The notes: a model not told the origin generated them from the sequence alone. Counted from the stretch's first letter, positions 13,436 to 24,118 are shown. The stretch is DNA of 37,294 nt from CAYSBE01 sp964429245 (GCA_964429245.1 CAYSBE010000010.1:1-37294); one strand, 5' to 3'. Numbers and translations: made by a program.

Positions 13436-16400
13436 TTATGATTTAAGACGTAATTTAACTTTAAGATTTTCAACTATATATAGCATTAACGGAACCAATA
13501 CCAAAGTTAAAATGGTAGCAAATCCGAGTCCAAAAATCATTGTCCAGGAAAGCGGACCCCAAAAAGCCACACTATCTCCCCCAAAAAATATCTTTGGATT
13601 TCCGGTTTCAAATAAAGACACAAAATCGATATTGAATCCAACTGCTAGGGGAACTAAACCAAGCATGGTTGCTGTAGCAGTTAGCAATACAGGCGTCATC
13701 CTTGTTCTTCCGGCTTCAATTATTGCTTCTCTTAATGGCATTCCTTCATGAAGCAATATTTCTGTAAACTCTACTAACAAAATTCCGTTTCTAACAACGA
13801 TACCTGCTAATGCAACAATTCCTACTCCGGTCATAATGATCGATATTTCCATATTGAAAATGGAGAACCCTAGAAATACACCAATTAAACTCAATACAAT
13901 TTCACTCAAAATAATTATTGGTTTCGAGATAGAATTGAATTGTGTTACTAAAATCAGGAAAATTAATCCCAAAGAAATAAGCATTGCACTGCCTAAAAAT
14001 GCACCGGTTTCGGCTTGTTCTTCTTGCTCTCCACCCATTTTAACAGTAACGCCCTGAGGCAAATCATACCTTGTGAGTGCTTTATCAATTTTTGCTACAA
14101 TTTCATTTGCGTTGTAGCCACTCAATACATTGGAGGATAAAGTAATTATTGGCTTTTCATTGTATCGTTTGATACCGCCAAATGTATTGCTGTACTTGAT
14201 ATTTGCTACAGATGACAAAGGTATTTGTCTAATTTGACCACCCATATTCATATCCCTAAAGGTTATCTTCAAATTCATCAAAGCATCAATGCTATTACGT
14301 TGTTCTTCACTATATCTTAATTGAATTGGATATTCATCATTAGCATCTTTGAACTTGCTGATTTCAGTTCCAAAAATCGCAGTTCGCAATTCACTTCCTA
14401 TTTGTCCTGTTGAAATGCCTTCTCTGTTTGCACGTTCACGATCAACTTCAATAACAATTTCCGGTTTTGTAGATTGTACATCAGATTTCAGTTCTTCAAT
14501 ACCTTTGATATCCAAAGAATCTAAATATCTTTTTATGTCTTTTCCAACCAACACGAGTTCATTAATATCATCCCCTTTTATGTCAACTGCAATTGGTTTA
14601 CCGGTTGGAGGTCCGTTGCTTTCCTGATCTACAATAATTTCAACACCGGGTATACCTTTAGTTGCTTCCCTTATTTTGTCAAGATAGACTGCTGTTGATT
14701 TCCCATCGCGTTTTGCAAATTCTACAAATGCAACGGTTACTTTTCCTAAATGTGGAGTAGGGCTAAAATTATATTCAAATTGTGATGGATCGTTTGCTCC
14801 AATTGCCACATTTGAAATAACAGATTCTACCATTGGGTTATTTTCACCTACTACTTCATAAACCCTATTCTCTACAATTTGAGTAATGGAATCCGTGTAT
14901 TCAGCTGAGGTTCCGGTTGGCAATGTGATATACGTGTAAACGAAATTAGGATCTGATTTTGGGAAAAATACTACACTTGGCTTCACTATTGCCATGAGCA
15001 CGATAGTAAATATGAACAAAAAAACTGTACCAACTAGTATCCATGCAGGACGTGACTTTTGAAGGACCCATTCCATTATGTTCTTATATCCATCTTGAAT
15101 TTTTGGCCAACGAACTTCTTGAAATGTTTTGATCCATTTCCAAAATACAAAACGGTTTAATGTATACAATACGAAAAGGGTGATGGTGAAATTACCCAGC
15201 CCAATATTTCCGGCCAAATAACTTAGCAATGCGATTACGCCAAATATGATTCCGGTAATTTTAAAGCCTTTTTTATTACTGCGATTTGCTGCTTCTTCCT
15301 CTTTCGTTTTCATAAAATCAACTGCAAAAACAGGGTTGATGATGTAAGCTACAACTAACGATGCAAGCAACGTAACAATGAGGGTGATTGGAAGATAGAA
15401 CATGAATTTACCAATTACACCCTGCCAAAATGCCAACGGAATAAATGGAGCAAGAGTGGTCATGGTACCCGATAATACTGGAAGAAATACTTCACCTGCA
15501 GCTAGTTTTGCTGCTTTTTTAATAGGCATTTTACCGTTGCTAAATATGCGGTGTGTATTTTCAACCACTACGATGGCATCATCAACCACTATTCCAAGTG
15601 CGAGTAGAAATGAAAATAAAACAATGAAATTAAGTTTGAATCCAATGACGGGAAAAATGATAAATGCAACGGCACAAGAAAGAGGAACAGACATGGCAAC
15701 GAAGATGGCATTGGTTGTTCCCATGAAAAACATTAAGATCACTGTAACCAAAATGAATCCAATGATGATTGTGTTGATTAAATCATGTAAGGTAGTACGT
15801 GTTTCTTCCGATTGATCGCCTGTGATGGTTACTTTTAAGCCCGGAGGAAATACTTCTGATTCATAGCGCTTGGCCATTGCATTTATTTTATCTGCAGCCT
15901 CAATAAGGTTCTCTCCACTTTTCTTAATGATGTTTAATGTAATTACATTTTTATGTTCCAATCGGGCATAACTTTCTTTCTCTTCAAAGTCATCTTTTAT
16001 TTCAGCAATGTCTTTTAAATATACAGTGGCACCGGTTTGTCCTCTAATGACAATATCTCCAATCTTATTTGGATCTTTATATTGTCCAATAATATTAATA
16101 GATCGTTTTAGTCCATCCATGTCTACCGAACCACCAGAAACAGTTACGTTCTCGGAAGCAACTGACATCTGAATATCTTGAAAAGTGATATTGGCAACTT
16201 CCGCTTTGTACATGTCTACGTTTATCTGAATTTCTCTTTCCAAAGCACCAGACATGTCAGCACGTGTAATTTCTTTTAAGCCTTCAATTTCATCTTTTAA
16301 ATTGTCGGCATATTTTTTCATTTTATCCAAAGGCAAATCGCCACTCACGTGAACCTGCATAATTGGAAATTGGGATGCATCAATATCTGTTACCTGGGGG

Positions 16401-16798
16401 TCATCAGGTAAGTTATTTGGTAAATCATTTTTTGCTTTATCTACCGCATCTTTTACACGTTGCAAAGAAAGATCTACATTTTGATCGGTATTAAATTCCA
16501 CATTGATAACTGAGAAATCTTGTACAGAATTACTCTTGATTTTTTTTACGCCAGAAATGGTACTAACCTGTTTTTCTATTTGTTTGGTTACAAGTTGTTC
16601 CATATCATTTGGCGAGGTTCCCGGATAAATGGTTGTTATCAGAATACTCGGAAACTTTACTTCAGGAAATTGCTCTTTTGGCAAATTATTATAGGATACA
16701 AGGCCGGCCAGTGTGATAATAATGGTAAGTATGTAAATACTCGTTTTATTATCAATACTCCAGCTTGATGGTTTAAACTCTTTTATGGTATCTTTCAT
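13436..16798 (-). CDS. RND efflux pump inner-membrane permease (AcrB/MdtB-like)
   Basis: Proton-driven resistance-nodulation-division transporter, about 1120 aa, somewhat longer than the usual 1030-1060. N-terminal TM1 (SIYILTIIITLAGLVSYNNLP), the paired aspartates of the proton relay in GIVVDDAIVVVEN (about residue 400), and the second half with GIVALAGIVVRNGILLVEF. The extra length lies in the loop between TM6 and TM7 (about residues 505-550), where FKITGIIFGVIALLSYLAG and FTITLFVLYTLNRFVFWKW look like two additional membrane segments. It is the last gene of the tetR-tolC-mfp-RND operon, 26 bp after the adaptor. A second ATG directly precedes the chosen one. Substrate unknown; it reads like the HAE1 (drug/lipophile) group. 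Confidence 0.95.
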   Translation of the reverse strand: MKDTIKEFKPSSWSIDNKTSIYILTIIITLAGLVSYNNLPKEQFPEVKFPSILITTIYPGTSPNDMEQLVTKQIEKQVSTISGVKKIKSNSVQDFSVINVEFNTDQNVDLSLQRVKDAVDKAKNDLPNNLPDDPQVTDIDASQFPIMQVHVSGDLPLDKMKKYADNLKDEIEGLKEITRADMSGALEREIQINVDMYKAEVANITFQDIQMSVASENVTVSGGSVDMDGLKRSINIIGQYKDPNKIGDIVIRGQTGATVYLKDIAEIKDDFEEKESYARLEHKNVITLNIIKKSGENLIEAADKINAMAKRYESEVFPPGLKVTITGDQSEETRTTLHDLINTIIIGFILVTVILMFFMGTTNAIFVAMSVPLSCAVAFIIFPVIGFKLNFIVLFSFLLALGIVVDDAIVVVENTHRIFSNGKMPIKKAAKLAAGEVFLPVLSGTMTTLAPFIPLAFWQGVIGKFMFYLPITLIVTLLASLVVAYIINPVFAVDFMKTKEEEAANRSNKKGFKITGIIFGVIALLSYLAGNIGLGNFTITLFVLYTLNRFVFWKWIKTFQEVRWPKIQDGYKNIMEWVLQKSRPAWILVGTVFLFIFTIVLMAIVKPSVVFFPKSDPNFVYTYITLPTGTSAEYTDSITQIVENRVYEVVGENNPMVESVISNVAIGANDPSQFEYNFSPTPHLGKVTVAFVEFAKRDGKSTAVYLDKIREATKGIPGVEIIVDQESNGPPTGKPIAVDIKGDDINELVLVGKDIKRYLDSLDIKGIEELKSDVQSTKPEIVIEVDRERANREGISTGQIGSELRTAIFGTEISKFKDANDEYPIQLRYSEEQRNSIDALMNLKITFRDMNMGGQIRQIPLSSVANIKYSNTFGGIKRYNEKPIITLSSNVLSGYNANEIVAKIDKALTRYDLPQGVTVKMGGEQEEQAETGAFLGSAMLISLGLIFLILVTQFNSISKPIIILSEIVLSLIGVFLGFSIFNMEISIIMTGVGIVALAGIVVRNGILLVEFTEILLHEGMPLREAIIEAGRTRMTPVLLTATATMLGLVPLAVGFNIDFVSLFETGNPKIFFGGDSVAFWGPLSWTMIFGLGFATILTLVLVPLMLYIVENLKVKLRLKS

Positions 16799-16824
16799 CA
16801 CGTTAGTTTTTTAAATAAGAAACA

Positions 16825-17964
16825 TTAAAGTTTAATTTCTTGTCCATCATTAAGGTCCTGAAATCCTACAGTGATAAGCCTATCATTTACCTGAATTCCG
16901 TCAAGTATTTCGGCTTTTCCATTGTATTGTTTTCCAACTTTTACCAGTACCTTTTTAGCATACGTTTTACCATCTTTTGTTGAAGCAAGAAAAACTATAC
17001 TTTGGCCATCGATTTGCTGAATGGTGTTTATAGGAATGACAATGGCACTTGGTTTTTCATAATCAACAATGCTTAGTTGGGCAATCATATTTGGATTCAA
17101 CTCATTATCGGCAGGCAAGTTTACATCAACTTCAAATGTTCTTGTCATCTGGTCAATTGTTCTGGAAGTATGCGATACTTCAGCTTTGATTGATTTTTCT
17201 ATATCGGGAAAAACTAAGTTTACCCGATTGCCATTTTTTACCAATCCGGAATACGATTCTGATAAATTGGCTTTTACTTTTAGTTTGTTTGGATTGACTA
17301 CTGTTATGCAAGGAATACCGGGAGAAACATTTTGGCCAATTTTTATTTTTACCTCATCTACTGTTCCTGCATATTCAGATTTGATGTAATACATATCAAT
17401 GGATTCTTTAGTTGCCTCAATACTCTTTTCCAGACTCTCTTTATCGCTTTTTGCTTTTAAGAATTCAATTTCGCTTCCCACATTTTGTTCCCACAGTGTT
17501 TTGCGTTTTTCATAAACTGAATTAGCTAACTCAAATTGTTTTTTTAGCGCTTCTAACTGTGCTTTTACTGCTTTTGCATCAAGTTCTGCCAATATTTGAC
17601 CTGCAGCTATTTGTTGCCCTACTTTTATATTAATTCTTGTTACCACACTTGGAACTTTTGAGCTGTAGGTAATATTTTCATCTCCGTCTACACGGCCTTG
17701 TACATCTATGGCGTGCACAAATGGTTGCATTATTACAGATGTTACCGCAACAAATTTTGTTCTGGAGTCATCCGTTTTGGTACTGTCTTTTGTTTGTGCC
17801 AACTCATCTTCGAGTTTTTGTATTTCATCCTGCAAGGATGCTTGTTTTGATTTGAGCTCTTCCAATTTTGCAATTTTAGATTCTACAGAGTTGCTGTTAC
17901 CTCCGCATGAAATCACTGCAAAAGCTAGCATACCCGAAACGATTATTAAATGTATGTTTTTCAT
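16825..17964 (-). CDS. RND efflux periplasmic adaptor lipoprotein (MFP)
   Basis: Membrane fusion protein linking the RND permease to TolC, 379 aa. Lipoprotein signal MKNIHLIIVSGMLAFAVISC with the acylated Cys at 20, then a short coiled coil (VESKIAKLEELKSKQASLQ and on), the biotinyl-lipoyl-like barrel (VQGRVDGDENITYSSKVPSVV), the helical hairpin (KAVKAQLEALKKQFELANSV) and beta-barrel/MP domains. It lies between the tolC-like gene and the permease gene. Confidence 0.95.
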   Translation of the reverse strand: MKNIHLIIVSGMLAFAVISCGGNSNSVESKIAKLEELKSKQASLQDEIQKLEDELAQTKDSTKTDDSRTKFVAVTSVIMQPFVHAIDVQGRVDGDENITYSSKVPSVVTRINIKVGQQIAAGQILAELDAKAVKAQLEALKKQFELANSVYEKRKTLWEQNVGSEIEFLKAKSDKESLEKSIEATKESIDMYYIKSEYAGTVDEVKIKIGQNVSPGIPCITVVNPNKLKVKANLSESYSGLVKNGNRVNLVFPDIEKSIKAEVSHTSRTIDQMTRTFEVDVNLPADNELNPNMIAQLSIVDYEKPSAIVIPINTIQQIDGQSIVFLASTKDGKTYAKKVLVKVGKQYNGKAEILDGIQVNDRLITVGFQDLNDGQEIKL

Positions 17965-18009
17965 TTTGTTATGTTTTATTATTTTTTAAGATATTTTGTT
18001 ATATATTTT

Positions 18010-19368
18010 TTATTCACCTAAAGCTTTTTTCAAATCAGCTCTTGCTACAAGGAATTCATAAATAGCATTGAGGTAATTTTTTTGTGCTTCTTTTAGGTCT
18101 CGGTCGGCTGTGGTTACATCCAAACTTGAACTAAGCCCTGATTGGTATTTGCTATTTATACTTTCATAAATATCTGTAGCTAATTGTAGATTTTTTAGTT
18201 CTAACTCCAGCTGATCTTTAGCCCTGTTGTATCGTGTACGGCTATTGAAAACCTCCAATTCAATTGCATTTTCCAATTGTGTGATGGTATTGGATGTTTT
18301 CTTCATGTTGATTTTTGCGCGTTGAATTTTTGCACTTTTTTCTAAACCGTCAAAAATGGGAAGGCTAAGGTTGATGCCCATTAAAGTACCTGGATATACA
18401 TTAGTAAATAAATCCTGATTTGATATAGAGAATGCATTGCGTTGGTGAATAGCAAATGCCGATAATGTAGGTGCATACCCATATGAGTTTTGCTTTTTGT
18501 CCAATTCATATAATCTCATTTGCTGTTGCAAAATTTTATAATCTGGCCTTTTGGTATAATCGAGTTTAGTGCCAATTTCAGGCTCTTTTGCAGCAATGGT
18601 ATACAAGTATTTTAAACTGTCGGTTAATACAACAGAATCTTTTACCGACATACCCATTTGCATTTTAAGCATATAATAAGCAACCTGAGTTGCATCAAAC
18701 AATTGTCTTTGCAGAATCAATAAGTTTGAGTAGGTTAGTTCAATACGGTCAGCATCTAGTTTCTCTGCCAAACCTGCTTTATAAGTGGCTTGAACATCCT
18801 TTCTGGTTTTATCAAGTGTGGCAATATTACTTTCTATCAGCTTTCTGCTTTCCTCAGTCACCAATACAAAACAGTAGGCTTTAATTACTCCGTTTTCTAC
18901 CTCCAATTCTGTACGCTTAATATTGTATTTACTTAGCATTGCAAATTCCTTCGCTGCTTTTAATCCCATCAAGAAGGAACCGTTAAATAACAATTGTGTG
19001 GCGGTAATACTACTATTTAATGAGTAATCAATTCCTTGTGGGAATCGTAAAATTTCATCTGCAGCGCCACCAGGAAAGGGATTAGGGATACCAATAACAG
19101 GAATTTCAGGTGTATATGTATACCTGGCTTCTGCATTAATTTGAGGCAAACCAGTCGCCCTGATTTGCTTGATTTGTTTTTGCGCATCTTCTTCATCGAG
19201 TCTCGAATTCAAAAATGTTTGGTTGTATTTTTTAGCGGTTTCAATAGCTTGTACTAATGATAGACTTTGTATGCCATTGGCATTGCTTTGAGCAGTGGCC
19301 TGCTGCCATGATAGGAGAAGTATTGAACATACCCCAACCATTGTTTTAATATAATTCTTGTTTTTCAT
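18010..19368 (-). CDS. TolC family outer-membrane efflux protein
   Basis: Outer-membrane channel of the tripartite pump, 452 aa with a signal peptide (MKNKNYIKTMVGVCSILLLSWQ; cleavage near ATAQ). Two OEP repeats with the usual SLVQAIETAKKYNQTFLNSRLDEEDAQKQI-like start (split: SLVQAIETAKKYN) and the C-terminal GLSSSLDVTTADRDLKEAQKNYL. The ATG follows the tetR stop codon with no spacer (19369-19371 stop, 19366-19368 start), so translation is probably coupled. Confidence 0.94.
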   Translation of the reverse strand: MKNKNYIKTMVGVCSILLLSWQQATAQSNANGIQSLSLVQAIETAKKYNQTFLNSRLDEEDAQKQIKQIRATGLPQINAEARYTYTPEIPVIGIPNPFPGGAADEILRFPQGIDYSLNSSITATQLLFNGSFLMGLKAAKEFAMLSKYNIKRTELEVENGVIKAYCFVLVTEESRKLIESNIATLDKTRKDVQATYKAGLAEKLDADRIELTYSNLLILQRQLFDATQVAYYMLKMQMGMSVKDSVVLTDSLKYLYTIAAKEPEIGTKLDYTKRPDYKILQQQMRLYELDKKQNSYGYAPTLSAFAIHQRNAFSISNQDLFTNVYPGTLMGINLSLPIFDGLEKSAKIQRAKINMKKTSNTITQLENAIELEVFNSRTRYNRAKDQLELELKNLQLATDIYESINSKYQSGLSSSLDVTTADRDLKEAQKNYLNAIYEFLVARADLKKALGE

Positions 19369-19977
19369 TTATTTAAGATGTTTACTTTTTTCATCAAATA
19401 GTTCTTGCCCTTTTGCAGTGCATATTGCACGTATATGGTATTTTATAATTTCCAGATGGAGTGTGCGGTTATCCATGCCTTTATTTATTAACTCCGGATC
19501 GATTACCAAGTTTATAAGGTGCACATATATTGCTGATACGATGTCAATATTGAGGTCTTTTCTGTAATAGCCTTTTTTCTGACCTTGCTCTATATTTCTT
19601 TTGATATTATCGTATACAAAACTTTTCATGTTTTTGTCCAATAAATCCCAACTTTCTCTAAAATATTTTTTCAAATCATACAAGGCACTGGGGTTGATGC
19701 TTTTGAGTTGGTTGCCTACAAATTCTGTTATTTTTACCATGGTATCTATCGCATCGTCATTTGCATTGATAATATTGTTGCAACTACAATTGGTATTATT
19801 TAAATGATTAGTGATGCAATTTGATACCAACTCGTTCTTATCATTAAAATATTGATAGAGCGTCTTTTTGGAAATACCGAGTTCTCTGCATACATCATCC
19901 ATTGTCACACTTTTAAACCCGTATGTCATAAACAGATTTTCAGCACCTTGTAGTATTTTATGTTTGATTTCGTCCAT
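19369..19977 (-). CDS. TetR/AcrR family transcriptional regulator
   Basis: 202-aa repressor. The N-terminal helix-turn-helix is MDEIKHKILQGAENLFMTYG then VTMDDVCRELGISKKTLYQYF, typical of the family; the C-terminal ligand domain has a Cys cluster NCSCNN (about 62-67). It is the first gene of the efflux operon and has three GGAAACT half-sites around its promoter, so it most likely represses its own operon until an inducer binds. Start ATG 19977 is about 16 nt from the predicted transcription start. Confidence 0.94.
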   Translation of the reverse strand: MDEIKHKILQGAENLFMTYGFKSVTMDDVCRELGISKKTLYQYFNDKNELVSNCITNHLNNTNCSCNNIINANDDAIDTMVKITEFVGNQLKSINPSALYDLKKYFRESWDLLDKNMKSFVYDNIKRNIEQGQKKGYYRKDLNIDIVSAIYVHLINLVIDPELINKGMDNRTLHLEIIKYHIRAICTAKGQELFDEKSKHLK

Positions 19978-19999
19978 TTATTTTTTCAAAATTCGGCTG

Positions 20000-20055
20000 C
20001 AAACATAGGAAACTATAATTAATATGGAAACTATTTTTATATTAAAAGTTTCCTA
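20000..20055 (-). promoter_or_regulatory. Promoter and likely TetR operator of the efflux operon
   Basis: Minus-strand TATGTTTG (20007-20000) is a perfect -7 box. Directly upstream are three copies of one half-site: TAGGAAACT (20006-20014), TGGAAACT (20025-20032, same orientation, 19 bp on) and the exact inverse AGTTTCCTA (20047-20055). A repressor bound here would cover the -7/-33 spacer. That the cognate protein is the adjacent TetR is inferred. Confidence 0.7.
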
Positions 20056-20120
20056 AGTGCAGGTTATGTTTTTGTTTCTAAAGTATTGCAGATTGAAATA
20101 ACTTCACCATTATTGCGCCA

Positions 20121-20747
20121 ATGTTAGCCCCGAAGCCATATATTATAGGAATAAGTGGAGGTAGTGCCAGTGGCAAAACCCGTTTTTTGCAAGCGATAGC
20201 CGAAAGGTTCAAATCAGCAGACATTACATTTTTGTCGCAGGACAATTATTACAAATCGGCTGATTATCATGTAAAAGATGAAAACGGACACATTAATTAT
20301 GATTTGCCGGGATGTATTGATTTGGAGCGTTTTCACAAGGATTTACTTACACTTATGGGTGGCAAAAAGGTAGAAATCCAAGAGTATCGTTTTCAACACG
20401 AGGAGCAATTTGGGCGAATGTTGACGCTAAATCCATCACCGGTTGTAATCGTTGAAGGGCTTTTTATTTATTACGATGAAAATATCAAGCAGCTGTTTGA
20501 TTTGAAAATATTTGTTGATGCCACACCAGATATACAATACCAAAGGAGATTAAAACGCGATACGGCAGAACGCAACATTCCGGCAGAATTTGTAAAATAC
20601 CAATGGGAAAAGCATGTGTTGCCTTCGTTTAACAAATATTTGTTGCCATATAAAGATGAAGCCGATATAGTAGTTATTAACAATACCCACTTCGAAAACA
20701 GCCTAAATGTGATAGCCAATCACATAAAAATGATACTAAATATGTAA
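20121..20747 (+). CDS. udk: Uridine kinase
   Basis: Phosphorylates uridine (and cytidine) with NTP in pyrimidine salvage. 208 aa, normal length. P-loop GGSASGKT (13-20), FLSQDNYYK with the catalytic Asp, the substrate region YDLPGCIDLERF, VVIVEGLFIYY (Walker B-like) and RRLKRDTAERN lid. Divergent from the efflux operon; no perfect TAnnTTTG box was found in its short upstream region. Confidence 0.94.
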   Translation: MLAPKPYIIGISGGSASGKTRFLQAIAERFKSADITFLSQDNYYKSADYHVKDENGHINYDLPGCIDLERFHKDLLTLMGGKKVEIQEYRFQHEEQFGRMLTLNPSPVVIVEGLFIYYDENIKQLFDLKIFVDATPDIQYQRRLKRDTAERNIPAEFVKYQWEKHVLPSFNKYLLPYKDEADIVVINNTHFENSLNVIANHIKMILNM

Positions 20748-20776
20748 TTTGTTAAATGTCAGGCATTAATAACAGG

Positions 20777-20807
20777 TTGTAATTTCCTGCATCATCCCAT
20801 ATATTTG
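20777..20807 (+). promoter_or_regulatory. Promoter of secDF
   Basis: TTG (20777-20779) and TATATTTG (20800-20807) with a 20-bp spacer. Predicted start near 20814, giving a leader of about 60 nt before the ATG at 20874. Confidence 0.65.
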
Positions 20808-20873
20808 CCCGCTTTATAAAAATCAAAAAATTTCAAAGAGCTTAACCGAATAATCAGAATTTAGATAACCAAA

Positions 20874-23800
20874 ATGAAAAGTAAAGGAGCCGTAAAGTTG
20901 TTTGCCATTGCGATGGCGATTGTTAGTGTTTTTCAACTGTCATTCACATGGGTAACCGCCCGCATTGAAGACAAAGCCAAAGAGTTTGCAGGTGGAGACC
21001 CCGCAATTGAACGTCAATATCTTGACTCAGTTGCCCGGATACCTGTATACAACCTAGGTTTTAAAAACTACACATACCTTGAGTGCAAAGAAAGGGAATT
21101 AAATCTTGGACTTGACTTACAAGGAGGAATGAACGTAACACTCGAAGTGTCACTTTCAGAATTGCTTCGTGCATTGTCTAATAATAACCCGGATGCCCAA
21201 TTCAACAAAGCATTGGAATTAGCTAATCAGCGCAAAACAACCAGTCAGAAAGATTTTGTTACCTTATTTGGTGAGGCTTACACAGAAGTAGCACCGGGCG
21301 GAAAATTGGCTGCCATTTTTGCCAACCAAACCAATAAGGACCGCATCAAAATTAGTTCTACAAATGATGAGGTTATTGTTTACCTTAAAGAAGAAGCCTC
21401 TCAATCAATTGACCGTTCGTTTCAAATCTTACGTGCCCGTATTGATAAATTTGGGGTAACTCAACCAAACATACAGAAATTAGAAAACAGCGGAAGAATA
21501 CTTGTTGAGTTGCCGGGAGTTGATAATCCTACNNNNNNNNNNNNNNNNNNNNNNNNNNNNNNNNNNNNNNNNNNNNNNNNNNNNNNNNNNNNNNNNNNNN
21601 NNNNNNNNNNNNNNNNNNNNNNNNNNNNNNNNAATTAGAAAACAGCGGAAGAATACTTGTTGAGTTGCCGGGAGTTGATAATCCTACGCGTGTGCGCAAA
21701 CTTTTGCAAGGAACTGCCAAACTTGAGTTTTGGGAAACATTTGATAACGTAGATGCATACAAGCATTTGACTACCGCAAATACCGTATTGTCAAAATTAT
21801 TTCAAGCCAATCCAACTGCTGATTCCACCGCATCAGATACAGCCCAGGTAAGTAGTGCTTTGGCCGGTTTAGGAAATGCAACAGCCGCTGCAACAACAGA
21901 TACCACCGCAACAGATTCAACCCAAAAAACGATTGAAGAGTTTCAACAAGAGAATCCGCTATTTGCCTTGCTTCGTCCATATGCTGATGAAAACAACATG
22001 CTTATTCCAACTGGATCAAGCTGCGGTATGGCATTGGTAAAGGATACTTTAAAAATAAATGAATACCTCAACAAACCAGAAGTTAAAGCAGCAATGCCAT
22101 CAAACATCAGATTTTTGTGGTCATTTAAAGGTATTGGAAATAATGAAGAGGCTGTCATATTACACGCCATCAGAACAAGTAAAGACGGAACAGCATCACT
22201 TGAAGGAGACAAAATAACTGATGCCAGAAGAGATGTTTCTCAAACAGGTCAAGTAGAAGTTTCGATGAGTATGAATGCTGATGGAGCCCGCATTTGGAAA
22301 AACCTTACCAAAGCCAATATTGGAAAATGTGTAGCAATTGTATTAGATGACATCGTTTATTCATCGCCTGTTGTGCAAAATGAAATTCCTAACGGCCGCT
22401 CATCTATTAGCGGAAGTTTCAGCAATGAAGAAGCAGCGGATTTGGCCAATATTTTAAAATCAGGAAAGCTACCTGCACCAACTCGAATTGTGGAAGAAGC
22501 TGTTGTTGGACCAACACTTGGTCAAGAGTCTATCACACAAGGATTGTTATCAATGGTTATAGGCACCATTGTGATTCTAATATTTATGGTTCTTTATTAC
22601 AACAATTCAGGAATCATTGCAGATATCGCAGTACTTATCAACGTATTCTTTATTATTGGTGTGCTTGCCTCAATGGGTGCAGCACTCACATTGCCGGGTA
22701 TAGCAGGTATCGTACTTACAGTAGGTATGGCGGTAGATGCGAACGTACTTATTTATGAGCGTATCAAAGACGAATTGAAAAATGCACGCAGTTTGAAAAA
22801 TGCCGTAGCTGATGGTTTCGCAGCAGCAAGTTCTTCCATTATTGATGCAAACTTAACTACCCTATTGGCAGGTTTTGTGTTGTATGCATTTGGTACAGGA
22901 CCTGTTCAAGGTTTTGCGATTACCTTGATTATTGGTATCCTTACTTCCATGTTTACTGCAGTTTTACTTTCTAGGGTAATTACTGAGTGGCGAATCGACA
23001 AAGGTCAGGTTGTAAAGTTCTCTCGTGCATTCTCAGAAAAAGCATTTCAGAATATCAACCTTGATTGGGTTGGAAAACGTAAAATTTATTATTTATTCTC
23101 TTCAACCATTATTGTTATTGGATTGATTTCAATGTTTACCAAAGGATTTAGCTTAGGTGTTGATTTCAGTGGAGGTTGGACATATGTTGTGAAGTTAGAT
23201 AATGAAAAGAGTGTAAATGAAATCAGAGAGGCATTGGCTCCTTATTTGGAGAGCGCGCCTGAGGTGAAAACTTTTGGTACGGATAATAAATACAAGGTTA
23301 CGACTACCTTCATGATTGACCAAACTACAGAGAATGCAAGTGAAGTGGTTGAAGCAAGGTTAAATGACGGGTTGTCAAAACTTGGAACCTACGAAGTATT
23401 GAGTTCGGCAAAAGTAGGACCAACAATTGCAAATGATATTAAAGTCGCCTCTGTATGGGCAGCTATACTTGCACTACTTGGTATCGGGTTATATATTTTG
23501 ATTCGTTTCCGCAAATGGCAGTATGCTCTAGGGGCCATCATAGCCATTGCACATGACGTATTAATGATGTTGAGTTTTTATTCATTATTAGACGGGATTT
23601 TACCATTTGCAATGGAAGTTGACCAAAACTTTATTGCGGCCGTACTAACCATCATTGGTTTCTCAATAAATGATACGGTGGTTGTGTTTGACCGTATACG
23701 TGAGTTCTTGGGAACACATCACCATGAAAACAATAAAAAAATGGTTATTAATAATGCCTTGAACAACACATTAAATAGGACCATTATCACCTCGTTAACC

Positions 23801-23956
23801 GTATTTATGGTAACGTTTGTTCTTTTCTTGTTCGGTGGTGAAGTAATCAAAGGATTCACTTTTGCATTATTGGTAGGTATCCTGTTTGGTACATATTCAT
23901 CATTGGCAATAGCAACGCCTATTGTTGTTGATTTTGATAAGAAAATCAAAGAGTAA
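20874..23956 (+). CDS. secDF: Protein translocase fusion SecDF (broken by assembly gap)
   Basis: Proton-driven accessory subunit of the Sec translocon that helps pull exported proteins across. Bacteroidota carry SecD and SecF as one protein. The SecD part has NLGLDLQGGMNVTLEV, the P1-type region QSIDRSFQILRARIDKFGV, and VGMAVDANVLIYERIKDEL; the SecF part has GVDFSGGWTYVVKLDN and FSINDTVVVFDRIRE. The frame is interrupted by 100 N plus a repeated 55 bp. Removing the N and one repeat copy gives 2928 bp, exactly 976 codons, in one frame (VDNPT then RVRKLLQG), so the gene is intact and about 975 aa. There is a Thr/Ala-rich low-complexity insert (about nt 21790-21920). Confidence 0.95.
21478..21687. 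other. Scaffold gap flanked by an exact 55-bp overlap
   Basis: 100 N at 21533-21632. The 55 bp before (21478-21532) and after (21633-21687) are identical. This is the pattern left when two contigs overlapping by one k-mer are joined with filler instead of merged. It is not a biological duplication: collapsing it restores the secDF frame. Confidence 0.95.
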
Positions 23957-23978
23957 GCATTCATGATATTTGTAAAAG

Positions 23979-24006
23979 GAGGTATGCAATGCATACCTCT
24001 TTTTTG
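23979..24006 (+). terminator. Terminator after secDF
   Basis: Stem GAGGTATG (23979-23986) / CATACCTC (23992-23999), loop CAATG, followed by TTTTTT. Confidence 0.88.
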
Positions 24007-24118
24007 TGCATTTTATTGAACACGCACCAAGGGTTTTCGGGTATAACTCAGCGGACTTGTATAGGATTGTTTCGTTTTTTAAAGTAAGATTTGTACCTAA
24101 ACAAAAACGTTTCGACTT

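Noticed and set aside
21478..21687. Biological 55-bp direct repeat, such as a target-site duplication
   Set aside because: It lies inside a gene, is exact, spans N filler and equals a typical assembler k-mer length.
20874..23956. Two separate truncated secD and secF genes
   Set aside because: The break is the 100-N gap with an exact 55-bp overlap. Collapsing it gives one uninterrupted frame.
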